A stretch of DNA of 37,935 bases from Helicobacter valdiviensis (GTDB taxonomy: Bacteria > Campylobacterota > Campylobacteria > Campylobacterales > Helicobacteraceae): assembly GCF_003245365.1 (NCBI RefSeq), contig NZ_NBIU01000021.1:1-37935 (forward strand). The letters are read 5' to 3'. The position numbers and the translations under genes are program-made. Shown piece after piece: positions 25,742-34,621 of this stretch. Within the stretch, counting starts at the first letter, position 1, and each line of letters starts with the position of its first letter. The notes below the pieces were generated by a model. That model saw nothing but the letters and a program-made list of their open reading frames with translations. It searched no databases and was not told the DNA's origin.

Positions 25742-26632
25742 TTATTCCTTATCTTTTAATTCTTTACAAATTGCTTCAAAAACCACACTTTTATCTGCTC
25801 TTAAATGCTCTTTAAATTGTGTTTTATTAAAAGTTTTTTGTCGCTTTGCAAGCTGTAAAGTATGCAAACAAATAAGCTCTTCTAACTCTTGCAAATGGAT
25901 TTTACCTTCCAAAAATTCCACACTCTCCTTAACCCCCACACTCTTAATCCATTGCTGTTCTTTGCCATATTTTTGCATAAGAGTGCTAATCTCATCTATC
26001 AACCCTAAATCTAACATTTTTTTAGTTCTTAGTTCTAAGCGTTTTTTTAAAATCTCTCTTTCTAAAAAGATTTCAAAAATCATACAATCTTTTAAAATTG
26101 GCTTGGGTGGATTTTTTGCAAAATATTCACTTGGTGGCAAATTTGTCGCAAAATAAATCTCCAAAGCCCTTTGTATTCTATAAGTATCGCCTTTTTTAAG
26201 ATTTTTTGCATAAATGCTATCTATTTTTTCTAAAAAATTATAAGGTTCAACAATATTTGCAATTTCTCTCTTATGCTCTTGTTGTATAAGAGGCAAAGGC
26301 GAAATTCCACTTAGCAAACTCTTTAAATAAAAGCTACTCCCCCCAACAATCAATAAGTTTTTATTTTCCTGCTTTGCAAAGCTTTTAGCCTTTTGAAACT
26401 CAGACATAAAAATTTGCACATTACTTAGTTCATTAGGCTTTATAACATCTATGCCAAAATGCAATGCAATTTCTCTTTCTTTTAAAGTGGGTTTAGCAGA
26501 GACAATATCAATTTCTTTATAAATACTAAGAGAATCTAAAGACAAAATTATGCTAGGAAACCTTGTAGCAATCTCTAAAGATAGCTCTGTTTTCCCAGAG
26601 CCACTACCCCCTAAAAGTGCAATAATTTTCAA
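25742..26632 (-). CDS. miaA: tRNA dimethylallyltransferase
   Basis: A 296-residue enzyme that prenylates A37 of tRNAs reading UNN codons. Walker A is GGSGSGKT (8-15, slightly unlike the usual GPTASGKT), followed by DSLSIYKEIDIVSAKPT, which equals the family's D-S-x-x-x-Y-x-x-x-D-I-x-x-A-K-P substrate motif, and VGGSSFYLKSLLSGI. The start codon is TTG at 26632, 2 nt past the proC stop. Frame and motif placement support it, though the ribosome binding site is poor. Confidence 0.93.
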   Translation of the reverse strand: MKIIALLGGSGSGKTELSLEIATRFPSIILSLDSLSIYKEIDIVSAKPTLKEREIALHFGIDVIKPNELSNVQIFMSEFQKAKSFAKQENKNLLIVGGSSFYLKSLLSGISPLPLIQQEHKREIANIVEPYNFLEKIDSIYAKNLKKGDTYRIQRALEIYFATNLPPSEYFAKNPPKPILKDCMIFEIFLEREILKKRLELRTKKMLDLGLIDEISTLMQKYGKEQQWIKSVGVKESVEFLEGKIHLQELEELICLHTLQLAKRQKTFNKTQFKEHLRADKSVVFEAICKELKDKE

Positions 26633-26634
26633 AC

Positions 26635-27375
26635 TTAAGCAAAATTCTTAGAAGCCAAAATTGCTTCTTGCAAAATGCCTCTTAGTGCATTTTTTTCTAA
26701 ACTCATCACGCCTTGTGAAGTAGATCCAGCAGGACTCATCACGCTTTCTTTTAAAAGTGCGGGGTGTTCTTTTTGCAAAAGTTCTCCAAAGCCTGCGAAC
26801 AATCCTTCTACAATTTCTTTAGATTGCACTCTTGTAAGCCCATAAGCCACCCCACAATCCATCATAGCTTCCGCAACCAAAGCCAAAAATGCAGGGGAAC
26901 ACCCACCAAGTGCAGCTGCAATAGGCATATTTTTTTCTTCTATCCATACAGATTTACCAATCGCAGAAAAAATCTCTATTGCTTTTTGCTTATGGCTTTC
27001 ATCTCCACATAAAGTTGTTACACTCTTACTCACACTAGCACAAACATTTGGCATTGCACGGACATAACCATCACTTTCTAATTTCTTTTTTAGTGTATCC
27101 ACGCTCACAGCATTTAAAATAGAATACACGCCCTTAGCACAACCCTCATAGCTAAATGCCTCTAACGCATAAGGCTTGATACACAAAACAACTTGCTTAG
27201 AAGAAATATCAATTCTATTATCTTTGCACCTAAGAGGCAAAACCCCAAATTTTTGGCAAAATGCTTCTATTTTCTTGCTATCTCTACCGCTAACACTAAT
27301 TGCATAATGCTCTTTTAACCCCATACATAGAGCTTCTGCCATTTTTCCATAACCAATAATCAGTAAAGATTCCAC
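26635..27375 (-). CDS. proC: Pyrroline-5-carboxylate reductase
   Basis: A 246-residue proline biosynthesis enzyme. The N-terminal nucleotide-binding motif is LLIIGYGKMAEAL, then VVLCIKPYALE, RAMPNVCASVSKSVT and the C-terminal dimer/active-site segment MSPAGSTSQGVMSLEKNALRG. It is a little shorter than typical (about 260-280). The start codon is GTG at 27375 with only a weak GGA upstream. It sits between fliW (23 nt) and miaA (2 nt) on one strand. Confidence 0.92.
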   Translation of the reverse strand: MESLLIIGYGKMAEALCMGLKEHYAISVSGRDSKKIEAFCQKFGVLPLRCKDNRIDISSKQVVLCIKPYALEAFSYEGCAKGVYSILNAVSVDTLKKKLESDGYVRAMPNVCASVSKSVTTLCGDESHKQKAIEIFSAIGKSVWIEEKNMPIAAALGGCSPAFLALVAEAMMDCGVAYGLTRVQSKEIVEGLFAGFGELLQKEHPALLKESVMSPAGSTSQGVMSLEKNALRGILQEAILASKNFA

Positions 27376-27398
27376 AAAATATCCAAAATCAAAAAATA

Positions 27399-27833
27399 CT
27401 ATTCAGCTTTTTTGCTAAAATCAAAAAATTTTGAAATAGGTTCAGAAAGCCCAAAATCTACATATTTATGACTTTCTAATACAACTTGCCCCATTGTTTG
27501 ATTTTCAAAATTAAAAAGCAAAGGCGCTAAAAAATTCACTGTGGATTCCTCAATAGGCTCTTTAATGCAAACAATATTTAAAGTTGCTAATTTATCGTTT
27601 TTAGCATCTACATTGCTCTTACCTTCTAACTCTAAAAGAGCCTTAAGTGGCGCTGGAATCTCAAAAGTATAGTCCGCCCTCATTGCATAAGGATTGACTA
27701 ATGTAAAAGAAATTCCATCATTTTCAAGGCTTTTAAGACGCATAAAAGTCTCATCATCTTTTGCAATTCTCTCTAAAACCATCTTTTGGATATGCTCAAA
27801 GCCCAAAATGGGTGATTTTACTACAAATTCCAT
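27399..27833 (-). CDS. fliW: Flagellar assembly factor FliW
   Basis: A 144-residue protein. FliW binds flagellin and the translational regulator CsrA, so that free flagellin levels control flagellin translation. Family marks: [16 protein letters not shown] at the N-terminus, [43 protein letters not shown] and [14 protein letters not shown]. The start has AAAGGGGA upstream. It begins a leftward gene run that continues through proC, miaA and the SMR pair; no flagellar gene is next to it here. Confidence 0.93.
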   Translation of the reverse strand: MEFVVKSPILGFEHIQKMVLERIAKDDETFMRLKSLENDGISFTLVNPYAMRADYTFEIPAPLKALLELEGKSNVDAKNDKLATLNIVCIKEPIEESTVNFLAPLLFNFENQTMGQVVLESHKYVDFGLSEPISKFFDFSKKAE

Positions 27834-27961
27834 TCAGTTGTCCCCTTTAATTTATAAAGTGCTTTATTTGAAGTTCTAACCTGATGTGAGATTTTATCGC
27901 AAAGAGAGTAAAAAATCAATTTTTATTTTAAAATTTTACAAATCCCTAATAAACTATTAGA

Positions 27962-27967
27962 TATAAT
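27962..27967 (+). promoter_or_regulatory. -10 element for bamD-lon
   Basis: A perfect TATAAT in TTAGATATAATCC, 85 nt before the bamD start. No clear -35 is present, as is common in this bacterial group. Confidence 0.5.
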
Positions 27968-28000
27968 CCAAGCTCTAATTTATTAAAGATTTTTATTTTA

Positions 28001-28030
28001 AACCCTAAAAAAGTCAAGTTTTTAGGGGTT
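28001..28030 (+). other. Stem-loop in the bamD leader
   Basis: AACCCTAAAAA and TTTTTAGGGGTT pair with a single bulged base around a 7-nt loop. It lies between the -10 at 27962 and the bamD ribosome binding site, so it would be in the 5' leader. It could be an attenuator or the end of a short RNA. Confidence 0.4.
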
Positions 28031-28052
28031 ATTTAGCTTGAAAGGAAAGAGG

Positions 28053-28718
28053 ATGAAAAATCTTAAAGTCTTTTTGGCAATGGTTAGCGTTCTTTTAATC
28101 TTTGCTAGTTGTTCTTCAAAAAGAAATGGTGGATTAGCACTAGATGAAGTCAATAAGCCTGCAGATTATTGGTATGAAAATATGCTAAAAGAAATCAAAA
28201 ACGGAGATTTAGAAAAAGCAGATAGCTACTTTACTTCTTTGCAAAGCGAACATTTGCATTCTCCTTTATTAAAAGAGGCTATGCTGATTTTAGGAAAAGC
28301 ACATATGCAAAATGAAGAATATTTACTTGCAGGATTTTACTATGATGAATTTATTAAACGCTTTGGAGATCAAGAAAATATAGATTTTGCAAACTTTTTA
28401 AAGCTTCAAGCCAATTATTTTGCATTCGCAAAACAGCATAGAGACCAACAGCTTTTAATGGATTCTATCAAACTTGCAAGAGAATTTAGCCAAAAATATC
28501 CTTACTCTCGCTATCGCCCCTATGCTGATATGATACTTTTAAGATTAGAATTGGCAAATCTTAGTCTTAATAAAGAAATTATCAAACTTTACAACAAAAA
28601 AGACAAAGGAGATGCAGCAAGCTTTTACCAACAAAAAATTGATGAAAATGCTTGGATAAAAGATGTCTTTTATAAAGACGCAAAATCTCCTTGGTATCAA
28701 AAAATCTTTGAATGGTAG
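28053..28718 (+). CDS. bamD: Outer membrane assembly lipoprotein BamD (ComL)
   Basis: A 221-residue lipoprotein of the BAM complex that inserts outer-membrane barrels. A signal peptide MKNLKVFLAMVSVLLIFASC ends at the lipid-bearing Cys20 (box FAS-C). TPR-like helices follow, with AEDxY-type repeats such as KADSYFTSLQSEHLHSPLLKEAMLILGKAHMQN and LAREFSQKYPYSRYRPYADM. The start at 28053 has AAAGGA 7-8 nt before it; a TTG 15 nt upstream would put basic residues ahead of the signal and lacks a site. lon starts 5 nt after its stop. Confidence 0.9.
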   Translation: MKNLKVFLAMVSVLLIFASCSSKRNGGLALDEVNKPADYWYENMLKEIKNGDLEKADSYFTSLQSEHLHSPLLKEAMLILGKAHMQNEEYLLAGFYYDEFIKRFGDQENIDFANFLKLQANYFAFAKQHRDQQLLMDSIKLAREFSQKYPYSRYRPYADMILLRLELANLSLNKEIIKLYNKKDKGDAASFYQQKIDENAWIKDVFYKDAKSPWYQKIFEW

Positions 28719-28723
28719 GAAAT

Positions 28724-31138
28724 ATGCAACTAGATCGTTATGGAAAATTCCCAAAACAATTACCCTTAATTATCCAAGAGGATATGTTTTTATATCCTTT
28801 TATGATTGCTCCTCTTTTCATTAGCGATGAGCAAAGTCAAAAGGCAATTGATTTAGCTATGAATAGCGAAGATAGACTTGTCTTTATTGCTTCTTCCAAA
28901 AATGAAGAGGAAGAAAACAATGAAGAAGAAAACTCTTTTTATGATGTGGGTGTGATTGGCACCATTATGCGTCGTGTAGCTTTAGGCGATGGAAAAGTAA
29001 AAATTCTCTTTCAAGGATTAAGCCGTGGCAAAATCCATTCTATGATTAATCCTCTTGTAGTAGAAGTTTCTCCAATCCTCTCCAGCTCTTATGACACAAA
29101 CCGTATAGAAGCTATGCTTACAGTTTTAAAAGAGAAGCTAAACACTCTTTATAATATTTCTCAAAGTTTTCCTCAAGACTTATTAAAAAGCATTCATGAC
29201 ACAATGGATCCCAATCGTGCTGCTGATTTAATTGCCTCTGCTGCTAGATTAAAAAACGATCAAGCTTATAAGGTTTTTAAAGAAAGTGATCCTGAAGAGC
29301 GTCTTTTAACCCTCATTGATATCATAATGGAAGAAATCAAAGCCCAACAAATCCAAAAAGAGATTAAAAACAAAGTTAATCACCACATGGAAAAAATTAA
29401 CAAAGAATACTTCCTAAAAGAGCAGCTAAAACAAATCCAAAAAGAACTGGGCGTTAATGCTAGCAAAGATACAGAGATAGAAGAATACAAACAAAAGCTA
29501 GAAAAGCTTAAAAATTCAATGGGTAAAGATGCCTATAAAGAGATTAACAAGCAAATCACAAAGCTAAGCAGAATGCACCCTGATAGTGCAGATGCAAATC
29601 TCTTACAAAATTATGTAGAGCTTATGCTTGAAATCCCCTTTAACAAACGCTCTAACAAAACCCTAAAAATTGAAGAAGTAGAAAAACAACTTGATAAAGA
29701 TCACTATGCACTAAAAAAGCCCAAAGAAAGAATTGTAGAATATTTTGCAGTGCGTGAGCTATTAAGCCTAAGGGGCAAGGAAAATAATGAAAATAAAGGC
29801 ACAATTTTGTGTTTTTATGGTCCCCCAGGAGTTGGGAAAACAAGCTTAGCAAATTCCATAGCTACTGCCCTTAAAAGAAAACTAGTCCGTATTGCTCTAG
29901 GAGGCTTAGAAGATGTCAATGAGCTAAGAGGACATAGACGCACTTATATTGGTGCAATGCCAGGACGCATTATCCAAGGGCTTATTGATGCAAAAGAGAT
30001 GAATCCTATTGTTGTGCTTGATGAGATTGATAAAATCCACAATTCTTATAGAGGTGATCCCTCCTCTGTGCTTTTGGAGATTTTAGATCCTGAACAAAAT
30101 AAAGAATTTAGAGATTATTATGCAAATTTCAATATTGATTTAAGCGAGATTATTTTTATAGCTACTGCTAATGATATTTCACAAATCCCAGCACCTCTGC
30201 GTGATAGAATGGAATTTATTAACATCAACTCCTATACCCCAAGCCAAAAAGAGCAAATTGCTAAAAAATACCTCATTCCTCAAGAGCTTAAAAAACATGG
30301 ATTAAGTAATGCAGAAGTAAGTTTTAGCATACCTGCCATTAAGGTTTTGGTGGAAAAATACACACGCGAAGCTGGAGTAAGAAACCTTAGACGCAAAATC
30401 GCGCAAATTCTACGCAAAATTGCCAAAGAAATTTTACAAAATCCACAGGATAAAATCACAATCACCCCAAAAAATATTGCAAACTACTTAGATAAAATTG
30501 TTTTTGAATTTGAAAACCTTAGCAAAAACAATCAAGTAGGACTTGTCAATGGACTAGCTTGGACGAGTGTGGGTGGCGATGTATTAAAAATTGAAGCACT
30601 CAAAATCAAAGGCAAAGGCGGATTGCACCTCACAGGAAGTTTGGGAGAAGTTATGAAAGAAAGTGCAAAAATTGCCTTTTCGGTAGTAAAAGCACTTATT
30701 GATTCTAAGGCCTTAAAAATCGATTCTTCTCTTATCCCATTAAGCACCAAAGAAAAAGAAGAAAAATACAAGCCAAGCCCTAGTGATATTTATAATCGCT
30801 TTGATATCCATTTACATGTTCCAGAGGGTGCTACACCAAAAGATGGCCCAAGTGCAGGTATAGCTATTGCAAGTGTATTTGCCTCTTTGCTTACAAATCG
30901 TCCTGCAAGAGCAGATGTCGCAATGACAGGCGAACTTACATTAAGAGGCAAAGTGTTACCAATAGGCGGATTGCAAGAAAAACTAATCGCAGCTTATAAA
31001 TCAGGAATTAAAGAAGTTCTAATCCCTAAGAAAAACTTTGAACGGGATTTAGATGAAATTGATGAAGAAGTTAAAAAAGGATTGATAATCCACCCCGTAG
31101 AAGATTTTAAAGAGGTTTTAAAACATATCCTAGCTTAA
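28724..31138 (+). CDS. lon: ATP-dependent protease La (Lon)
   Basis: An 804-residue soluble Lon (LonA) with N-terminal substrate-binding domain (about 10-200), AAA+ motor (Walker A GPPGVGKT at 366-373, Walker B VVLDEIDKI) and C-terminal peptidase with the Ser-Lys dyad Ser710 (PKDGPSAGIA) and Lys753 (GGLQEKLIAAYK). It degrades damaged and regulatory proteins. AGGAAAT precedes ATG at 28724; a longer frame from 28712 is inside the bamD stop region. An acidic insert near 65-75 (NEEEENNEEENS) is local to this protein. Confidence 0.97.
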   Translation: MQLDRYGKFPKQLPLIIQEDMFLYPFMIAPLFISDEQSQKAIDLAMNSEDRLVFIASSKNEEEENNEEENSFYDVGVIGTIMRRVALGDGKVKILFQGLSRGKIHSMINPLVVEVSPILSSSYDTNRIEAMLTVLKEKLNTLYNISQSFPQDLLKSIHDTMDPNRAADLIASAARLKNDQAYKVFKESDPEERLLTLIDIIMEEIKAQQIQKEIKNKVNHHMEKINKEYFLKEQLKQIQKELGVNASKDTEIEEYKQKLEKLKNSMGKDAYKEINKQITKLSRMHPDSADANLLQNYVELMLEIPFNKRSNKTLKIEEVEKQLDKDHYALKKPKERIVEYFAVRELLSLRGKENNENKGTILCFYGPPGVGKTSLANSIATALKRKLVRIALGGLEDVNELRGHRRTYIGAMPGRIIQGLIDAKEMNPIVVLDEIDKIHNSYRGDPSSVLLEILDPEQNKEFRDYYANFNIDLSEIIFIATANDISQIPAPLRDRMEFININSYTPSQKEQIAKKYLIPQELKKHGLSNAEVSFSIPAIKVLVEKYTREAGVRNLRRKIAQILRKIAKEILQNPQDKITITPKNIANYLDKIVFEFENLSKNNQVGLVNGLAWTSVGGDVLKIEALKIKGKGGLHLTGSLGEVMKESAKIAFSVVKALIDSKALKIDSSLIPLSTKEKEEKYKPSPSDIYNRFDIHLHVPEGATPKDGPSAGIAIASVFASLLTNRPARADVAMTGELTLRGKVLPIGGLQEKLIAAYKSGIKEVLIPKKNFERDLDEIDEEVKKGLIIHPVEDFKEVLKHILA

Positions 31139-31143
31139 TCTTT

Positions 31144-31173
31144 TAAAAAAGGAGCTTTTATGCTCCTTTAAAA
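31144..31173 (+). terminator. Stem-loop after lon
   Basis: AAAGGAGC (31148-31155) and GCTCCTTT (31162-31169) form a perfect 8-bp stem with a TTTTAT loop, 9 nt past the lon stop. The T-tract is short (three T then A), so efficiency is uncertain. Confidence 0.55.
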
Positions 31174-31630
31174 ACTCTCAAGCTTTTTTCTTGTAAAACA
31201 AACCTTAGAAATTTACAAACCATACCAATTAAATAATTATCAAAAATATCCAAATTTATAGAAATAATATTGCAATCTAAATACTAAAACTTTAAAAAAT
31301 TCAATAGATAAAATTCCTTAAGTCTTTAAATGCAATACCATTTATATAAGTAGCAATTATACTCCATAATTCAATACTTTTTTATTCTCACTATTTTTGC
31401 ATACTCTAAAAATTTAAGTGGATTGCTTGATGATTTTATCCCAATCAATTTGCTTTATAAGTATTTCCCTTATTCTTGCAAATACAATAACATTCATTAT
31501 TATTTTGCTACCCTTACTTCTTTATAAAAATTTATTTTAATCATCCTAGATGATAATTCTTTTAAAAATCTTCCTACAAATTATAAAACAAATTCAACCC
31601 CCAAACACTTCTTAAAGAATAAATACAAAA
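31174..31630. other. Gene-free stretch between lon and tRNA-Glu
   Basis: About 450 nt, very AT-rich. No coding frame, RNA gene, repeat or stem-loop can be supported. Confidence 0.4.
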
Positions 31631-31632
31631 AA

Positions 31633-31662
31633 TTGAATTATAAGCATAAAATATGCTAAAAT
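31633..31662 (+). promoter_or_regulatory. Promoter of tRNA-Glu (and probably queF)
   Basis: TTGAAT (31633-31638) and TAAAAT (31657-31662) are spaced by 18 nt and end 6 nt before the tRNA. Confidence 0.6.
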
Positions 31663-31668
31663 CTCTAT

Positions 31669-31744
31669 GACCCTTTCATCTAGTGGCCAAGGATAATACC
31701 CCTTCTAGGTATTTACGGAAGTTCAAATCTTCCAAGGGTCGCCA
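31669..31744 (+). tRNA. tRNA-Glu (anticodon TTC)
   Basis: A full cloverleaf: acceptor GACCCTT/AAGGGTC, D-arm with AGTGGCCAAGGA, anticodon stem ATACC/GGTAT around the 7-nt loop CCTTCTA with TTC at the anticodon, and T-arm GGAAG-TTCAAAT-CTTCC. The CCA end is encoded (31742-31744). TTC reads Glu codons. queF begins 32 nt later. Confidence 0.9.
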
Positions 31745-31776
31745 AAAACGCTTTAAAGAGAATTTAAAGGAAAAAT

Positions 31777-32244
31777 ATGGCTCTAAAGGCTTTAGGAAAC
31801 CAAAGTGAATACCACTTTAATTACGACAGCAATCTCTTAGAAACTTTTACCAATCCTCACCAAAACCGTGATTATTTTGTAAAGTTTAACTGTCCAGAAT
31901 TTACAAGTTTGTGTCCTATCACAAACCAACCCGATTTTGCAACGATTTATATTTCTTACATTCCAGATATAAAAATGGTAGAATCAAAGTCTTTAAAGCT
32001 ATATTTATTTAGTTTTAGAAACCATGGCGGTTTTCATGAAGATTGCGTAAATACAATTATGCAGGATTTAATCAACCTTTTAGATCCTAGATACATTGAA
32101 GTATGGGGAAAATTCACTCCTCGCGGAGGGATAAGCATAGATCCTTATGCAAATTATGGAAAAGTTGGCACAAAATATGAGGAAATGGCACACTATCGTC
32201 TATTAAACCACGATCTCTATCCAGAAACCATAGACAACCGCTAA
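31777..32244 (+). CDS. queF: NADPH-dependent preQ0 reductase QueF
   Basis: A 155-residue enzyme of queuosine synthesis, reducing the nitrile of 7-cyano-7-deazaguanine to preQ1. It is the short (unimodular) type. Catalytic Cys46 and Asp53 are in [12 protein letters not shown], and the NADPH/substrate motif E-S-K-S-L-K starts at residue 69, followed by [18 protein letters not shown] precedes the start. It immediately follows tRNA-Glu, on the same strand; Glu tRNA itself is not a queuosine target. Confidence 0.95.
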   Translation: MALKALGNQSEYHFNYDSNLLETFTNPHQNRDYFVKFNCPEFTSLCPITNQPDFATIYISYIPDIKMVESKSLKLYLFSFRNHGGFHEDCVNTIMQDLINLLDPRYIEVWGKFTPRGGISIDPYANYGKVGTKYEEMAHYRLLNHDLYPETIDNR

Positions 32245-32274
32245 AACCACACCAAAAAGGCATTAGGAGAAACA

Positions 32275-33555
32275 ATGCAAGAAAAAAAACAATTAAACAT
32301 AGGTATTATAGGGCTTGGAGTTGTTGGGAGCAGTGTAGCTAAGATTTTAAAAGAAAACAAAGAACTAATTTGCGCACGCGCAGGCTGTGAAATCAATATC
32401 ACAAAAGGAGTGATTAAAAACATTAACAAAACAAGGGAGATTTTTGATTTCCCTATTAGCAATGAAATAGATAGCATTTTAGAAGATCCACAAATTGATA
32501 TTGTAATAGAACTCACAGGCGGAGTAGAACAACCCTTTTTAATTGCCCAAAAAGCACTAAAAAATGGCAAAGCATTCATTACAGCCAACAAAGCGATGTT
32601 AGCCTACCACCGCTATGATTTGCAAAAAATAGCTGGGGATTTGCCCATAGGCTTTGAAGCAAGTGTAGCAGGAGGGATACCTATCATCAAGGCTTTGCGT
32701 GATGGATTGGGTGCAAACCATATTCTAAATATTTGTGGAATTATGAATGGAACTTGCAATTTTATTCTTACCAAAATGAAAGATGAGGGCGTAGAATACC
32801 AAGAAGTCTTACAAACTGCCCAAAAATTAGGATATGCAGAAAGTGATCCTACTTTTGATGTGGAAGGAATTGATAGTGCACACAAACTTTTGATTTTAGC
32901 AAGTATTGCCTATGGAATAGATGCTAAACCAGAAGATGTGCTAATTGAAGGCATTACGCAAATTACTCAAGAAGATATTTCCTTTGCCAAAGAGTTTGAT
33001 TATAATCTAAAACTTGTAGGAATTGCCAAAAAAGATAAAGATGAAGTGGAATTAAGAGTGCATCCACTTTTACTTCCTAAAAGCCAAATGATAGGCAAAG
33101 TAGATGGAGTGATGAATGCTATCTCTGTGGTGGGCGATAGCGTGGGTGAGACACTTTATTATGGAGCAGGAGCAGGAGGAGATGCGACAGCTAGTGCTGT
33201 AATCTCTGATATTATTGAGATAGCAAGAACCAAAAGTTCTCCTATGCTAGGCTTTAAAACCTCCATAGAAAAAGGACTAAAACTCAAAAAAATAGAAGAA
33301 ATTTGCAGTGCTTATTATTTACGCCTTGAAGTGCTTGATAAATCAGGAGTTTTAGCTAAAGTGGCACAAATCTTTGCAGAAGAGCAAATCTCTATTGACA
33401 CACTCTTACAAAGAAATTCCAAACAAAATCGTGCCACTTTGCTTCTATGCACCCATACCACTAAAGAAGCCAAAATAAAAACCGCACTCCTTAAAATAAA
33501 AACCCTAGAAGAAGTGCAGTCTAATCCTGTAATGATAAGAATCCATAAGCCTTGA
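32275..33555 (+). CDS. hom: Homoserine dehydrogenase
   Basis: A 426-residue enzyme converting aspartate semialdehyde to homoserine for threonine and methionine. The NAD(P)-binding motif is IGIIGLGVVGSSVAKIL (GLGVVG at 13-18), followed by VIELTGG and ITANKAMLA, PIIKALRDGLGANHILNICGIMNGTCNFIL and AHKLLILASIAYG. The last 75 residues (RLEVLDKSGVLAKVAQIFAEEQISIDTLLQ) are an ACT domain, so feedback by threonine is likely. AGGAGA precedes the start, 30 nt after queF. Its stop overlaps the next gene. Confidence 0.96.
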   Translation: MQEKKQLNIGIIGLGVVGSSVAKILKENKELICARAGCEINITKGVIKNINKTREIFDFPISNEIDSILEDPQIDIVIELTGGVEQPFLIAQKALKNGKAFITANKAMLAYHRYDLQKIAGDLPIGFEASVAGGIPIIKALRDGLGANHILNICGIMNGTCNFILTKMKDEGVEYQEVLQTAQKLGYAESDPTFDVEGIDSAHKLLILASIAYGIDAKPEDVLIEGITQITQEDISFAKEFDYNLKLVGIAKKDKDEVELRVHPLLLPKSQMIGKVDGVMNAISVVGDSVGETLYYGAGAGGDATASAVISDIIEIARTKSSPMLGFKTSIEKGLKLKKIEEICSAYYLRLEVLDKSGVLAKVAQIFAEEQISIDTLLQRNSKQNRATLLLCTHTTKEAKIKTALLKIKTLEEVQSNPVMIRIHKP

Positions 33556-33947
33556 AAATTAGCCTTAAAAAACTCTTTGCAAAGTCCAAAGAAGAACCAA
33601 AAGCAAACCCCACCACCACCAAAAAAGGCAAAGAGGCTGAAGACTTTGCCGCTAAATTTTTAGAAAAAGAAAACTTTACAATTATAGAAAGAAACTATTT
33701 TAGCAAATTTGGCGAGATTGATATTATCGCTAAAAAAGATGGGGTTTTACATTTTATTGAAGTTAAAAGTGGTGAAAATTTTGAGCCTATTTTTAATCTT
33801 ACTAAAACAAAATTAGAACGAATCCAAAAAACTATCCATTGCTATTTAAAAAGCAATACTACAAGCTATTGCATTGATGGGCTAATCTTGCATAAGCAAG
33901 AAGTGGGATATAAAATAGACTTTTATGAAAATCTTACAATGTTTTAA
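33552..33947 (+). CDS. YraN/UPF0102-family nuclease-like protein
   Basis: A 131-residue protein of the YraN family, a PD-(D/E)XK fold: Asp57 in FGEIDIIAKKDG, then Glu70 and Lys72 in HFIEVKSGE. The start codon is TTG at 33552, overlapping the hom stop (TTGA). No ATG lies early in the frame, so this start is reasonable. Members are thought to bind or cut DNA, but the role is not settled. The N-terminus (about 1-25) is a lysine-rich extension. The 3' end overlaps the ktrA stop on the other strand by 4 nt. Confidence 0.85.
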   Translation: MKISLKKLFAKSKEEPKANPTTTKKGKEAEDFAAKFLEKENFTIIERNYFSKFGEIDIIAKKDGVLHFIEVKSGENFEPIFNLTKTKLERIQKTIHCYLKSNTTSYCIDGLILHKQEVGYKIDFYENLTMF

Positions 33948-34609
33948 AGTGAAAATTTCTCTAAAGCCTCACTAAAGCCAAAAACCACAACTTTAGTATT
34001 TTCAAAAAGGGTTTGGTTAAGATCTGGAGATAAATCCCACTCTTTATCGCCATCTTTTTTTATGGCGATAATTTTTGCATGTTCTATTTCCTTTTTAGCA
34101 ATGATTTTATTTAACAAATCATTTCCATTCATACCCACATTATCTGAATTAATTTTAATTTTAATAATTTTAAGGGAATTAGAAACATCTACAAGCTCAA
34201 ATTCTGGGTGTGCGATGAAGCTTCGCAAAAGATGTTGGGAAGCTTCTTTTTCTGGATAAATCACTTTACTAGCCCCAAGACGAGAGAGAATTTTGCCATG
34301 GATTGGAGTAATTGCTTTAGCAATAATGTTTTTTACTTCTAATTCCTTAAGAGCCATCAAAGTTAAAATGCTAGATTCAATATTTTCCCCAATAGAAATA
34401 ATCGCAAAATCAATGTTGGAAAATCCTGCTTCTTTTAAGGCTAGAGTATCCGTAGAATCAAGCACAAAAGCCATTTCACTAAGATCGGCAAACTCCTTAA
34501 CCACTGCTTCATCTTTATCAGCAATCAAAACTCTTTTGCCCTGCTTAATCAATCCGCTTGCAATATAATAACCAAATTTACCTAATCCTATCACGCCATA
34601 AGTTTGCAT
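33944..34609 (-). CDS. ktrA: Potassium uptake regulatory subunit KtrA (RCK domain)
   Basis: A 221-residue cytosolic RCK protein that gates the KtrB channel. It starts TYGVIGLGKFGYYIASGL (Rossmann motif GLGKFG at 8-13), has LDSTDTLALKEAGFSNIDFAIISIGENIESSI and ASKVIYPEKEASQHLLRSF, and ends with a C-terminal RCK subdomain (about 140-221). ATP/ADP binding to the Rossmann fold opens or closes the channel. It follows ktrB by 12 nt. Confidence 0.92.
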   Translation of the reverse strand: MQTYGVIGLGKFGYYIASGLIKQGKRVLIADKDEAVVKEFADLSEMAFVLDSTDTLALKEAGFSNIDFAIISIGENIESSILTLMALKELEVKNIIAKAITPIHGKILSRLGASKVIYPEKEASQHLLRSFIAHPEFELVDVSNSLKIIKIKINSDNVGMNGNDLLNKIIAKKEIEHAKIIAIKKDGDKEWDLSPDLNQTLFENTKVVVFGFSEALEKFSL

Positions 34610-34621
34610 ATTTTTTCCTTT

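Noticed and set aside
31669-31744. tRNA-Glu as an attachment site for an island
   Set aside because: No repeat of the tRNA 3' end was seen in the window, and core genes (queF, hom) follow directly.
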